NCBI RefSeq assembly: GCF_000964425.1 | Contig: NZ_BANF01000007.1 | Coordinates: 36,540 to 100,539, forward strand | Direction of reading: 5' to 3' | Source of the DNA: Komagataeibacter intermedius TF2 | Lineage (GTDB): Bacteria > Pseudomonadota > Alphaproteobacteria > Acetobacterales > Acetobacteraceae | DNA: 64,000 nucleotides | Shown here: piece by piece, positions 8,448 to 18,847 of the stretch | Position numbering within the stretch: position 1 is the first letter of the stretch | Layout: every line of letters begins with the position of its first letter | Position numbers and translations under genes: made by a program | The notes under the pieces: generated by a model | Seen by the model: only the letters and a program-made list of their open reading frames with translations | The model's database searches: none | What the model was told of the DNA's origin: nothing

Positions 8448-9242
8448 ATGCGTATTGTGACATGGAATATCAATTCCCTCCGCCTGCGGATGCCCCTGCT
8501 GGCCCAGCTATGCCGGGACACATCCCCCGATATCGTCTGCCTTCAGGAAACCAAGGTGCCCGACAGCCTGTTCCCGCTTGATGCGGTACAGGCGCTGGGG
8601 TTCGACCATGTCGTGTTCCGCGGCATGAAGGGCTATAACGGGGTGGCGATCCTGTCACGCCAGCCCGTAACCGTGCTGGAGGACGCGCCGGACTGGTGCC
8701 AGCGTGGGGACTGCCGCCATATCGCCGTGCGCCATGGTACGGGCGCTGACGCGATTGACGTGCATGATTTCTATGTCCCGGCGGGCGGCGATATTCCCGA
8801 CCCGGTGGAAAATCCCAAATTCGCGCACAAGCTGGCGTTCGTGGAAGAAGCCCGCCAGTGGTTTTCCGGCCGGAACATGCGGCGCACCGTGCTGGTGGGC
8901 GACCTGAACATCGCCCCGCTGGAACAGGATGTATGGAGCCACAAGCAGCTGCTGAAGATCGTCAGCCATACGCCTGCCGAAACCGAGCGCCTGCTGGCAT
9001 GGCAGCAGACCGGCTTTGTTGACGCCATGCGCCACTTCGTCCCCGCGACCGAGAAGCTTTATACGTGGTGGTCCTACCGCAACCGGGACTGGAGCAAATC
9101 CAACCGTGGCCGCAGGCTGGACCATGTCTGGATCACGCCTGACCTGAAGCCCGCCCTGCGTGGCATGGACGTGCTGCGCGCGGCGCGTGACTGGGACAAG
9201 CCATCGGACCACGTGCCGGTCATGATCGACCTGGACGCCTGA
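8448..9242 (+). CDS. xthA: Exodeoxyribonuclease III / AP endonuclease
   Basis: Repairs abasic sites and removes 3'-blocking groups. 264 aa from ATG 8448 (MRIVTWNINS), the canonical start of the family; upstream in-frame ATGs at 8310 and 8397 would add non-homologous residues. Catalytic motifs of the exonuclease-endonuclease-phosphatase fold: N in WNINS, E in LQETK, D-x-N in GDLNIAP, and SDH near the C-terminus (PSDHVPVMIDL). Divergent from uvrC and convergent with the response regulator. Confidence 0.95.
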   Translation: MRIVTWNINSLRLRMPLLAQLCRDTSPDIVCLQETKVPDSLFPLDAVQALGFDHVVFRGMKGYNGVAILSRQPVTVLEDAPDWCQRGDCRHIAVRHGTGADAIDVHDFYVPAGGDIPDPVENPKFAHKLAFVEEARQWFSGRNMRRTVLVGDLNIAPLEQDVWSHKQLLKIVSHTPAETERLLAWQQTGFVDAMRHFVPATEKLYTWWSYRNRDWSKSNRGRRLDHVWITPDLKPALRGMDVLRAARDWDKPSDHVPVMIDLDA

Positions 9243-9263
9243 AAAAACGGCCCTGAACGCGAC

Positions 9264-9289
9264 CGGGCCGCCCGAAACCGGGCGGCCCG
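9264..9289. terminator. Probable bidirectional terminator hairpin
   Basis: Perfect 11-bp stem CGGGCCGCCCG (9264-9274) / CGGGCGGCCCG (9279-9289) with an AAAC loop, placed between the convergent xthA and response-regulator genes. No long T-run follows, so it may be a weak or factor-assisted terminator. Confidence 0.65.
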
Positions 9290-9321
9290 TCAGGAAAGCC
9301 TGCAATGCGGGCCATCACCCA

Positions 9322-10041
9322 TCAGGCGACGGCGGTCTTGCCCCCTTCGGGGTCGAGGCGGTAACCGCCCCCTTCCGTCACCAGCAGGGTGGCGTTGGTG
9401 GGATCGGGCTCGATCTTCTGGCGCAGGCGATAGATGTGCGTTTCCAGCGTATGCGTGGTAACGGCGGCATTGTAGCCCCACACCTCGTTCAGCAGCACCT
9501 GCCGCGGCACGGGGCGCGTACCCGCACGGTACAGGAACTTCAGGATCGCAGCCTCTTTTTCCGTCAGGCGGATACGACGATTCTTGGCCGTTTCCTGCAG
9601 CAGCTTGGCGGAGGGGCGGAAAATGTACGGCCCGATCGCAAAGACCGCGTCCTCGCTGTTTTCAAAAATACGCATCTGCGCGCGCAGCCGGGCCAGAAGC
9701 TCGGCAATGCGGAACGGCTTGGCGACGTAATCATTCGCACCGGCGTCAAGGCCGCGCACGACGTCCGTCTCGTCATCGGAACCGGTCAGGATGATGATGG
9801 GAATACGCTTGCCCTTGCGACGCAGGTCGGCGCAGAAATCGCGGCCATCCCCGTCCGGCAGGGAAACATCGAGGATGATCGCATCGAAACGCGCCCCCGG
9901 TTTCTGCAGTTTTTCCCAGGCCTCGGCGACGGAGCCGGCCTCGATCGCTTCAAATTCACCATCAATCTGCAGCTGTTCAACGAGCATTTGACGTAACGTC
10001 TGATCGTCGTCCGCTATCAGTATGGGACGTGCTCCTGCCAT
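9322..10041 (-). CDS. OmpR/PhoB-family response regulator (orphan)
   Basis: 239 aa. Receiver domain at residues 5-120 with the acidic pocket D11-D13, phospho-acceptor D58, switch T86 and K108; C-terminal winged helix about 135-235 (EAAILKFLYRAG, then THTLETHIYRLRQKIEPDP, then the GGGYRL wing). A transcription factor controlled by phosphorylation, but no sensor kinase is adjacent. Start supported by AGAGGG upstream. Divergent from the L,D-transpeptidase gene over 166 bases, which may be a target. The specific orthologue is not clear. Confidence 0.93.
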   Translation of the reverse strand: MAGARPILIADDDQTLRQMLVEQLQIDGEFEAIEAGSVAEAWEKLQKPGARFDAIILDVSLPDGDGRDFCADLRRKGKRIPIIILTGSDDETDVVRGLDAGANDYVAKPFRIAELLARLRAQMRIFENSEDAVFAIGPYIFRPSAKLLQETAKNRRIRLTEKEAAILKFLYRAGTRPVPRQVLLNEVWGYNAAVTTHTLETHIYRLRQKIEPDPTNATLLVTEGGGYRLDPEGGKTAVA

Positions 10042-10207
10042 CGAACCCTCTTTATCACTTTAGTCCCGTCCCGTTAGCGGGGCGGTCTCTGTCTTGCTGT
10101 TCATGTCCGGCCACACCACCGACAGGCCACCGGCCCGACGGCCATAATGCCGTATGCTGCCGGATTAGGCCGGAGTATCATAAATACGACCCGATCCAGA
10201 GGAATTC

Positions 10208-10717
10208 ATGATACGCGCTATTTTACAAACGAATACAGGGCTGGATGCACAACTGCATTGCATGCGCGAAATCATCCCCGCCATTATCGGCGCGGGTGGC
10301 GTCAAAAACCGCAAAACAGAGGGAGATCACGCCACTCCCAGCGGTATTCTGCCCTTACGGCGCGTATTCTATCGCGCCGACCGGGTGCCATCACCTGTTT
10401 GTCATCTGCCCGTGGAACCGCTCTCCCCTCTGGATGGATGGTGTGATGATCCTGATCATCCTGATTATAACCGATATGTAAGCCTGCCCCACCCCGCCCG
10501 GCATGAACGGCTGTGGCGTGAAGATCACGTTTACGACATCGTGGTGGTTCTTGGTTATAACGACGACCCGGTTCATTCTGGTGCGGGGTCCGCCATCTTC
10601 CTTCACCTGCCGCCAGACGGGGGGCGACCGACGGAAGGCTGCATCGCCCTGCCCGAACCCGTGCTGCGCCGCCTGCTGGCGGCGGGGCTGGGGGAAATTG
10701 ACGTCAGGCCGGTATAG
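10208..10717 (+). CDS. L,D-transpeptidase (YkuD family)
   Basis: 169 aa. The catalytic YkuD motif is present: H133 (FLHLPPDGG) followed by T-E-G-C with C145. Members make 3-3 cross-links or attach proteins to peptidoglycan, or hydrolyse such bonds. No clear signal peptide is visible in this start, which is unusual for a periplasmic enzyme; the ATG at 10208 is well supported by AGAGGAATTC. Its 3' end overlaps the convergent antiporter gene by 14 bases. Divergent from the orphan response regulator. Confidence 0.85.
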   Translation: MIRAILQTNTGLDAQLHCMREIIPAIIGAGGVKNRKTEGDHATPSGILPLRRVFYRADRVPSPVCHLPVEPLSPLDGWCDDPDHPDYNRYVSLPHPARHERLWREDHVYDIVVVLGYNDDPVHSGAGSAIFLHLPPDGGRPTEGCIALPEPVLRRLLAAGLGEIDVRPV

Positions 10718-12575
10718 GTTCGGGGGCCGGTGGCACGGCAGCAGCCACCGGGGCCGCCGGGGCCACTGCGGGCGGCAGCAGCATGACGATGATGTCGCCC
10801 GCCGCCGGTTCCGCCGGAATCGCATCCTCGGCAGAGAATATCCATATCGCGCTGCCCTTGCGGATGATCATGAACAGCATCCCCGGCCCGTCCAGCAGGT
10901 CGGCTTCCTCCACATGCTCTTCCATGACATGGCTGCCAAAACGCCAGCCCTTTGCGTACAGGGAATCGATGTAGGAGAAATTCCACCCCGGTTCCCCCAG
11001 CACCTTGCCACGCGAATCCCGGCTCAGCCCGTGGTACAGGTCCAGCCTTGCCAGACCGGGACTGACCTGGAACACGCGCTGCCGCCCCAGGTCGGGCGCC
11101 ATGCGCGCACAGACAAGCCCGTTATAGATCGCGTCCGGCGTGGTGGCGATCAGGTAGTCCGCCGGGCGTTCCTCCAGACTTTCCTGCCCTTCAACCGACA
11201 GCAGTTCCGCGCGCAGGATCGGGATGCCGAATCCCGCCGCCTTGTTCAGGGCGGGAGCATAGGTATCGACCATCAGCACCGGCACGCCACGGTCATGGAC
11301 GGCGCGCGCCAGATTGGTGGACCACGCATTGGCGCCCATTATGGCCAGCGCGGGTTCATCCGACAGGGTCAGCCGCAGCGCACGCGCCAGCGGGCGGAGG
11401 GAAAACCCATGCAGGATCATGGTCGACGCGATCAGCGCGAACACGGCGGGCGTGATCAGGTCGCCGCCGGGATACCCAGCTTCGTGCAGTTGCAGGCCCA
11501 CGACGCCCGCCACTGCCGCCGCCACGATCCCGCGCGGCGCGATCCAGCCCACGAACAGCCGTTCCTGCCATGACATGCTGGCCCCGATCGTGGACAGGAA
11601 AATACCCAGCGGCCGGACCACGAACATGACGGTGAACGTCAGCGCCATGATGGGCAGCGACAGTTCGGTCAGCAGCGCGCGCGGCAGGTCGGCCGTCAGC
11701 AGCACGAACAGGCATGACACCACGATCACGCCCAGCGATTCCTTGATCCGCTGCAGTTCCGACATGCCGGTCACATGCAGGTTGGCCAGCGCCATGCCGA
11801 ACACGGTAGCCGCCATCAGCCCCGCCCCCTGCATAAGCAGGTTGCACACCGCCGCCACCCCCATGGCGAAGGCAAGGATCATGGGAATACGCAGGATTTC
11901 GGGCAGCATGTCGCGCGCGGACAGGAACTTGATCAGCACGGCGGGGAAAATGCCGCACGCAATGGCAAACATGGTGGCGAACAGCAGGTGTGGCCCGATT
12001 TCCATTGCCGCCAGCGACATGCCCCCCGTATGCAGCGGCCGGATCAGCAGGCATTCCAGCACCAGCGTCGCCAGGATGGCCGCAATGGGGTCATTGACGA
12101 TGGCTTCCCACCGCAGGAAGGCCGCGACCCGTGGCCGCAGTTTGGTATGACGCAGCAGTGGCAGCACAACCGTCGGCCCCGTCACCACCACGATCGCGCC
12201 AAACAGCCATGACGTGCCCCATGGCATGTGCCCGACATAATGCGCGGCCAGCGACCCCAGCACCCAGTTGATGGGCAGGGCCGCCGCCGTCAGGCGCAGC
12301 ACGCCCTCGCCCGATTCACGCCACTGGCGGAAATCAAGCGCGAGGCCGCCCTCGAACACGATGAAGGCCACGGCCATGGACACAAGCGGATGAAAATATG
12401 GCCCGATCGCCGCACCGGGGTGCAGGATGCCCAGCCCCGGCCCGAATACCAGCCCCAGGGAAAACAGCAGTACGATGGCCGGCAGCTTGAACCGCCACGC
12501 CACCCACTGGGCCGCGATCCCGCCGCCCAGCACGCACAGAATTCCAATTGCCAGGTTTGTTGCCTGCATTCCCAT
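10704..12575 (-). CDS. Cation:proton antiporter, CPA family, with C-terminal TrkA-N-like domain
   Basis: 623 aa. Residues 1-400 hold about 12 hydrophobic segments typical of sodium/proton antiporters (IVLLFSLGLVFGPGLGIL, AFIVFEGGLALD, GPTVVLPLLRH, WEAIVNDPIAAILAT with the N-D pair expected at the ion site). Residues about 415-540 form a Rossmann-like TrkA-N segment (LAIMGANAWSTNLARAVHDRG), suggesting nucleotide control. An Ala/Pro-rich tail ends the protein. It exchanges Na+ or K+ for H+; which ion is not decidable. Such pumps suit acid-exposed bacteria, though this is inference. Confidence 0.88.
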   Translation of the reverse strand: MGMQATNLAIGILCVLGGGIAAQWVAWRFKLPAIVLLFSLGLVFGPGLGILHPGAAIGPYFHPLVSMAVAFIVFEGGLALDFRQWRESGEGVLRLTAAALPINWVLGSLAAHYVGHMPWGTSWLFGAIVVVTGPTVVLPLLRHTKLRPRVAAFLRWEAIVNDPIAAILATLVLECLLIRPLHTGGMSLAAMEIGPHLLFATMFAIACGIFPAVLIKFLSARDMLPEILRIPMILAFAMGVAAVCNLLMQGAGLMAATVFGMALANLHVTGMSELQRIKESLGVIVVSCLFVLLTADLPRALLTELSLPIMALTFTVMFVVRPLGIFLSTIGASMSWQERLFVGWIAPRGIVAAAVAGVVGLQLHEAGYPGGDLITPAVFALIASTMILHGFSLRPLARALRLTLSDEPALAIMGANAWSTNLARAVHDRGVPVLMVDTYAPALNKAAGFGIPILRAELLSVEGQESLEERPADYLIATTPDAIYNGLVCARMAPDLGRQRVFQVSPGLARLDLYHGLSRDSRGKVLGEPGWNFSYIDSLYAKGWRFGSHVMEEHVEEADLLDGPGMLFMIIRKGSAIWIFSAEDAIPAEPAAGDIIVMLLPPAVAPAAPVAAAVPPAPEPIPA

Positions 12576-12682
12576 GTCCCGCGTTGTTGCATGTGCAAAC
12601 GCAAACGCCCCTGCCGCGCGCCAGATTTATGTCATGGCCCTGGAATGCGATCGTAGCGTGTCGTTTCGCCTGTTGGATTATA

Positions 12683-13978
12683 TCAGGAATCGCGCTGCAT
12701 GATGGCAGCAAAAAAACCATCCGTATGATGCTGTCGCGGCGTCAGGCACACCTGCCCCGCCTGCGCCAGCCCCGGTGGCAGGTCATCGTGCACCCCATCA
12801 GGCGTGACCAGTGAAAAAGCGGGGTTGCGCGCAAGGAAGGCGGTGATCTGGTCGCCGTTCTCCTCACGCAGGACGGAGCATGTGGCGTAGACCATGCGCC
12901 CACCGGGGCGGACAAGGGCCGCCGCGCGGTCCATGATGTCGGCCTGCTTGGCTGTCAGTTCCAGCAGGTCCTGTTCACGCAGGCGCAGGCGCGCGTCGGG
13001 ATTGCGCCGCCATGTGCCCGTGCCGGTGCATGGCGCATCGACCAGCACCCGGTCGAAACTGCCGCTGCGCCGACGCGCCCAGCGGTCGCCCGAAACCAGC
13101 AGGTGACGCTCGGCATTGTGAACGCCCGCACGGCGCAGGCGGCGCACCGCGCCCTCCAGCCGGGGTTCGGAAACATCGCACGCCACGATATGGCCGCGAT
13201 TCTCCATGGTCATGGCCATACCCAGCGTCTTGCCTGCGGCCCCCGCGCAGTAATCCAGCACGCGCATGCCCGGCCGCGCGCCCACGGCGGCCACCACAAG
13301 CTGGCTGCCTTCGTCCTGTATCTCCACCATGCCACTGCGGAAGGCGGCGCATGATGTCACGGGCTGACGCCCCGCAAGCCGCAGCCCCCACGGCGACAGC
13401 GTGGTGTCCTGCGCGGCGATGCCCTCCGCCTCCAGCGCCGCGCGCGCGGTGGGCCGATCGGATTTCAGCAGGTTGACACGCAGGTCCAGCGTCGCCTCCC
13501 CCTCCATCGCGGCGAGTTCGGCCTCCAGTCCCTCGCCAAACGTCCGCTCCAGCCGGGGCAGCAGCCAGTCGGGCACTTCCAGCGCAACAGCACGCGGCAT
13601 GTCGGGGTGGGTCATCTCCCTGTCCCGAAGCTGGTCGTACAGCCGTCTTTCCGGCCCGGTCAGGCCCAGCGGGGCGTAGCGTTCGCCCGTAAACAGGTCA
13701 TCGGGGTTTTCGCGCCCCAGCGGTTCCACCGCCATCATCGCCAGCGCCAGCAGGCGTGGCGTCGGGTGCATGTCGACACGTTCAATCCACCACTGCAACC
13801 GCCGCCAGTGCCGCAGGATCCGCCACACACGCGCCGAAATGGCCCGGCGGTCGCCGCCGCCGATATACCGCCGTTCGCGGAAAAAGGCATTGGCCAGCGC
13901 ATCGGCAGGCCGCTGTGGCGTCTCCTCCATTGCGGAAAGAAGGTCAATGGCGGCGGAAAGCCGTGCGCTGGGTGTCAT
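12683..13978 (-). CDS. RsmB/NOP2-family RNA m5C methyltransferase
   Basis: 431 aa. An N-terminal NusB-like helical domain (residues 1-130) is followed by a Rossmann methyltransferase domain with motif I LDYCAGAAGKT (241-251), the proline-cysteine motif DAPCTGTG with C317, and the ATCS motif with catalytic C367. This matches 16S rRNA (cytosine-5) methyltransferase RsmB and relatives. Motif I has Y in place of the usual A/L in D-x-C-A. It precedes the antiporter gene on the same strand and follows guaB. Confidence 0.88.
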   Translation of the reverse strand: MTPSARLSAAIDLLSAMEETPQRPADALANAFFRERRYIGGGDRRAISARVWRILRHWRRLQWWIERVDMHPTPRLLALAMMAVEPLGRENPDDLFTGERYAPLGLTGPERRLYDQLRDREMTHPDMPRAVALEVPDWLLPRLERTFGEGLEAELAAMEGEATLDLRVNLLKSDRPTARAALEAEGIAAQDTTLSPWGLRLAGRQPVTSCAAFRSGMVEIQDEGSQLVVAAVGARPGMRVLDYCAGAAGKTLGMAMTMENRGHIVACDVSEPRLEGAVRRLRRAGVHNAERHLLVSGDRWARRRSGSFDRVLVDAPCTGTGTWRRNPDARLRLREQDLLELTAKQADIMDRAAALVRPGGRMVYATCSVLREENGDQITAFLARNPAFSLVTPDGVHDDLPPGLAQAGQVCLTPRQHHTDGFFAAIMQRDS

Positions 13979-14005
13979 GGATTATTGAACCGTTACTGTC
14001 ATGAA

Positions 14006-15533
<1,528 letters not shown>

Positions 15534-15663
15534 TCAGCAGATGGCGGCTTCCCCGCGCCTCGGGTCACCGACCGTTGGCGCTCCCTCTTACGGGGCTGCG
15601 TGCCCGCTGGCAAGCCTTACGCGCAGGCCTGATGCGCTTTATTGCGCAAAATACGCGACGGAA

Positions 15664-15700
15664 CGCCGCCTTTGGTGAAAAAAAGGCAGCACCCGGAAAC
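15664..15700 (+). repeat. Intergenic two-hairpin repeat, copy 2 (partial)
   Basis: GCCGCC, a T/A-rich loop and GGCAGC are followed by ACCCGGAAAC, as in the second hairpin and tail of the full copies. It lies after the MBL hydrolase stop and upstream of guaB, both on the minus strand. Confidence 0.65.
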
Positions 15701-15725
15701 GGTCATCATTGCCTGTCACGCGCCC

Positions 15726-16511
15726 TTACGCATGCAGGCGCAGGCCATCATACGCAGCCTCGACACCGTCGGGCAGGTTGGCCTGCATCCAGCCCCAGTC
15801 CATGTCCGGCCCCATATGGGTCAGCACCGTACGCCGTGGCCGGATGATGTCGCGCCATTCCAGCACCCGCGCCAGCCACCCGTGGGAGGAATGGGCATCA
15901 CGCTGGAAACAGTCGACAACCCACGTATCCACACCCCGCAGCGTATCCAGCGCCGTATCATCCATTTCCGCCACATCGGTGCAGTAGGCCATCGGCCCCA
16001 CGCGCAGGCCCAGCGTCTCGGTCCTGCCATGGCACTGCCCGAACACGCTGACCTCCATCCCCGCCATGACCTGGGTGGAGGGAAGCGTCACGTGATTGAC
16101 CTCCAGAATGGGACGGAAGATGTGGGGCGGCGTCCATGGGCGGAAGGCGTAGTCAAAGCGGATGCTGATTTCATCCATCACCTGCCGCGTGCCGTAAACC
16201 GGCAGCGCGCCGCCAATGATGCGGTTGATGGTCCGCAGTTCATCCAGCCCGGCAATATGGTCGGCATGGGCATGGGTGTACAGCACCGCGTCCACCACGC
16301 CGACCCGCTGCGCCAGCAGCTGGTCACGCAGGTCCGGCCCCGTATCCACCAGCAGCACCCGCCCCGGCCCGTCATTTATGATCACGGATGAACGCGTGCG
16401 GCGGTTACGCGGCTCGTTCGGGTCGCATTCGCCCCAGTCCCCTGCCCCGTCCGGGCCGCCCAGCATGGGCACGCCAGCCGAGCCGGCGCAGCCAAGAATG
16501 ATCATTTCCAT
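15726..16511 (-). CDS. MBL-fold metal-dependent hydrolase (PhnP-like)
   Basis: 261 aa. The metallo-beta-lactamase metal motif H-x-H-x-D-H is at residues 80-85 (THAHADHIAGLD), with a further ligand region DTGPDLRD before it, an FGQCHG His and DCF...SHG later, and a C-terminal LTHMGPDMDW. The N-terminus (ILGCAGSAGVPMLGG) and GECDP resemble PhnP/cyclic phosphodiesterase-type proteins usually found after tatD in Alphaproteobacteria. The substrate is unknown. It starts 3 bases after the tatD stop and ends the mltB-to-MBL operon. Confidence 0.85.
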   Translation of the reverse strand: MEMIILGCAGSAGVPMLGGPDGAGDWGECDPNEPRNRRTRSSVIINDGPGRVLLVDTGPDLRDQLLAQRVGVVDAVLYTHAHADHIAGLDELRTINRIIGGALPVYGTRQVMDEISIRFDYAFRPWTPPHIFRPILEVNHVTLPSTQVMAGMEVSVFGQCHGRTETLGLRVGPMAYCTDVAEMDDTALDTLRGVDTWVVDCFQRDAHSSHGWLARVLEWRDIIRPRRTVLTHMGPDMDWGWMQANLPDGVEAAYDGLRLHA

Positions 16512-16514
16512 ACG

Positions 16515-17312
16515 TCAGGCCGCCCGGCTGAACAGGCGGCTGAAATTGCGCGTGGTCAGTTCCGCGAACGCGGCATCCTCCATCCCGCGCAGGTCCGCCA
16601 GCACGCGTGCGGTGTAGGCCACGTATCCCGGCTCGTTCCGCTTGCCACGGCGCGGCACCGGGGCAAGGTAGGGTGAATCGGTTTCAACCAGCAGCCGGTC
16701 CGCGGGCACGTCCTTCGCCACATCACGCACCGACTGCGCGCGGTTGAACGTCGCAATGCCGGAGAAGCTGATATATCCCCCCAGTTCCAGCGCCCCGCGC
16801 GCAAGGTCCGGCCCGGATGAGAAGCAGTGAATCAGGAACGGGAACGCCCCGTTGCGCGCGGTCTCGTCGCGCAGGATGCCCAGCGTATCATCATCGGCCT
16901 CACGCGTGTGGATCACCAGCGGCAGGCCGGTGCGGCGCGCGGCGTCGATATGCACGCGGAAGCTTTCGTGCTGTCTGGGCCGGATGTCGGGCTGGCCATG
17001 GAAATAGTCCAGCCCGCTTTCCCCGATGCCCACCACGCGCGGGTCATCGGCCATCGCCACCAGGTCCGCAACGTCAGGCAGCACTTCCTCATCCACATGG
17101 TCGGGATGGGTGCCGATCGTGCACCACACCCGCAGGTCGGGCGCATCCAGCGTGGCCAGCTTCTTCTGCTGGTCCGCGCGTGACAGGCGGGTGCCGATGG
17201 TCACCATGCCATCCACCCCGGCCTGCCGCGTGCGGGCCAGGATGTCAGGCATTTCCTCATCGGAAAAATGGTCGAGGTGACAGTGGGAGTCGGTCAGTCC
17301 CGTACGGGTCAT
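16515..17312 (-). CDS. tatD: TatD-family metal-dependent DNase/hydrolase
   Basis: 265 aa amidohydrolase-fold protein. Metal ligands: H-x-H in DSHCHLD (residues 8-14), Glu in GESGLDY, His in VIHTREAD and IHCFSSG, and Asp in ETDSPYLAP. Relatives are 3'-5' DNases or D-tyrosyl-linkage hydrolases; the cellular role here is not defined. It overlaps the metG end by 4 bases (ATGA), which indicates translational coupling. Confidence 0.92.
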   Translation of the reverse strand: MTRTGLTDSHCHLDHFSDEEMPDILARTRQAGVDGMVTIGTRLSRADQQKKLATLDAPDLRVWCTIGTHPDHVDEEVLPDVADLVAMADDPRVVGIGESGLDYFHGQPDIRPRQHESFRVHIDAARRTGLPLVIHTREADDDTLGILRDETARNGAFPFLIHCFSSGPDLARGALELGGYISFSGIATFNRAQSVRDVAKDVPADRLLVETDSPYLAPVPRRGKRNEPGYVAYTARVLADLRGMEDAAFAELTTRNFSRLFSRAA

Positions 17313-18847
17313 GAAGCCTCCGGTTCGACATAACGGGGGAAAATACCCTGTGGCGCAGGCAGTTCACGGCCCGCGGGCAGCGGGGTGTCGAGGGATGCGA
17401 AGTCCCGCGCATCGTCCGGCACGCCAAGCTGGGTCAGCATTTTGTCCATGCTGCCGGGCATGTAGGGCTGCAGCACGGTCGCTATGGTACGCAGCGCATC
17501 AGCCAGCACGCGCAGCACGTCGCCCATGCGGGCGGCATCGGTCTTCTTCAGCTTCCACGGGGCCTGATGGTCGATATAGGCGTTACACGCGCGGATGACC
17601 TTCCACACTTCCTCCAGCGCGTCGGTCAGGGCCTGCCGGTCGATCTGGTCATGCATGATCTGCGGCAGCAGGCTGGCGGCGGCCAGAAGCTTCGTATCCT
17701 CGGCCGTGCGGGTGCCCTGCGGCGGCAGCCTGCCATCGCAGTTGCGCGCGATCTGCGACAGGGTGCGCTGGGCCAGGTTGCCAAGGTCGTTGGCCAGTTC
17801 GACATTCATGCGCGAAATGATGGCGCGGCGACTGAGGTCGCTGTCCCCGCCAAAGGGCATTTCGCGCATCAGGAAAAACCGGATCGGGTCGAGGCCGAAT
17901 TCCGTCACCAGTTCGCGCGGGTCCACCACGTTGCCCAGCGACTTGCTCATCTTCTGGCCTTCGATGGTCCACCACCCATGCGAGAACACGCGGTCCGGCA
18001 GGTCCAGCCCCGCCCCCATCAGCAGCGCGGGCCAGTAAATGGCATGGAAGCGCAGGATGTCCTTGCCCACCAGGTGCAGGTTGGCGGGCCAGAAATCCCG
18101 GCGCGGGGCCGTCTGGTCCGGATACCCCACGGCGGACAGGTAGTTGGCCAGCGCATCCACCCACACATACATCACATGCTTCGGGTCGCCCGGCACGGGA
18201 ATGCCCCAGTTGAAGCTGGTGCGGCTGATGGACAGGTCACGCAGGCCCTGCCTCACGAAACTCGCCACCTCGTTGCGGCGGCTGGCGGGTTCGATGAAGC
18301 CGGGGCGGGTTTCATACAGTTCCAGCAGCCTGTCACCGAATTCGGACAGCCTGAAGAAGTACGACGGTTCCTTCACCCATTCCACGGCGGCGCCCGTGGG
18401 GGCGACCTTCTTCCCGTCCGGGCCGTCGATCAGTTCTTCCTCGCCATAGAAGCACTCGTCACGCGTGGCGTACCAGCCTTCGTACGCGCCAAGGTAGATG
18501 TGGCCGTTTTCCTCCAGCTTCTTCCACAGCGCCTGCGCGCCATCGGCATGGCGCGGTTCGGTGGTGCGGATGAAATCGTCGTACGAAATCGCCATTTTAT
18601 CGTACATGTCACGGAAATCGGCGGCAACCCGGTCGGCAAAGGCAATGGGGGTCATGCCTGCCGCCTGCGCCGCCTGTTCCACCTTCTGCCCGTGTTCGTC
18701 CGTGCCGGTCAGGAAGAAAACGTCAAACCCCGCCAGGCGCTTGAACCGCGCGATCACGTCGGCCGCGACCGATGTATAGGCGTGGCCAATATGCGGCGCC
18801 CCGTTCACGTAATAGATTGGTGTTGTGACGTAGTAGCGCCGTGTCAT
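17309..18847 (-). CDS. metG: Methionyl-tRNA synthetase
   Basis: Charges tRNA-Met with methionine. 512 aa with HIGH at residues 19-22, KMSKS at 299-303 and a helical anticodon-binding domain at the C-terminus (PWKLKK). The connective peptide has no paired CxxC zinc knuckle, and there is no C-terminal tRNA-binding appendix, so it is the compact alphaproteobacterial form. Overlaps holB and tatD by 4 bases each. Confidence 0.97.
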   Translation of the reverse strand: MTRRYYVTTPIYYVNGAPHIGHAYTSVAADVIARFKRLAGFDVFFLTGTDEHGQKVEQAAQAAGMTPIAFADRVAADFRDMYDKMAISYDDFIRTTEPRHADGAQALWKKLEENGHIYLGAYEGWYATRDECFYGEEELIDGPDGKKVAPTGAAVEWVKEPSYFFRLSEFGDRLLELYETRPGFIEPASRRNEVASFVRQGLRDLSISRTSFNWGIPVPGDPKHVMYVWVDALANYLSAVGYPDQTAPRRDFWPANLHLVGKDILRFHAIYWPALLMGAGLDLPDRVFSHGWWTIEGQKMSKSLGNVVDPRELVTEFGLDPIRFFLMREMPFGGDSDLSRRAIISRMNVELANDLGNLAQRTLSQIARNCDGRLPPQGTRTAEDTKLLAAASLLPQIMHDQIDRQALTDALEEVWKVIRACNAYIDHQAPWKLKKTDAARMGDVLRVLADALRTIATVLQPYMPGSMDKMLTQLGVPDDARDFASLDTPLPAGRELPAPQGIFPRYVEPEAS

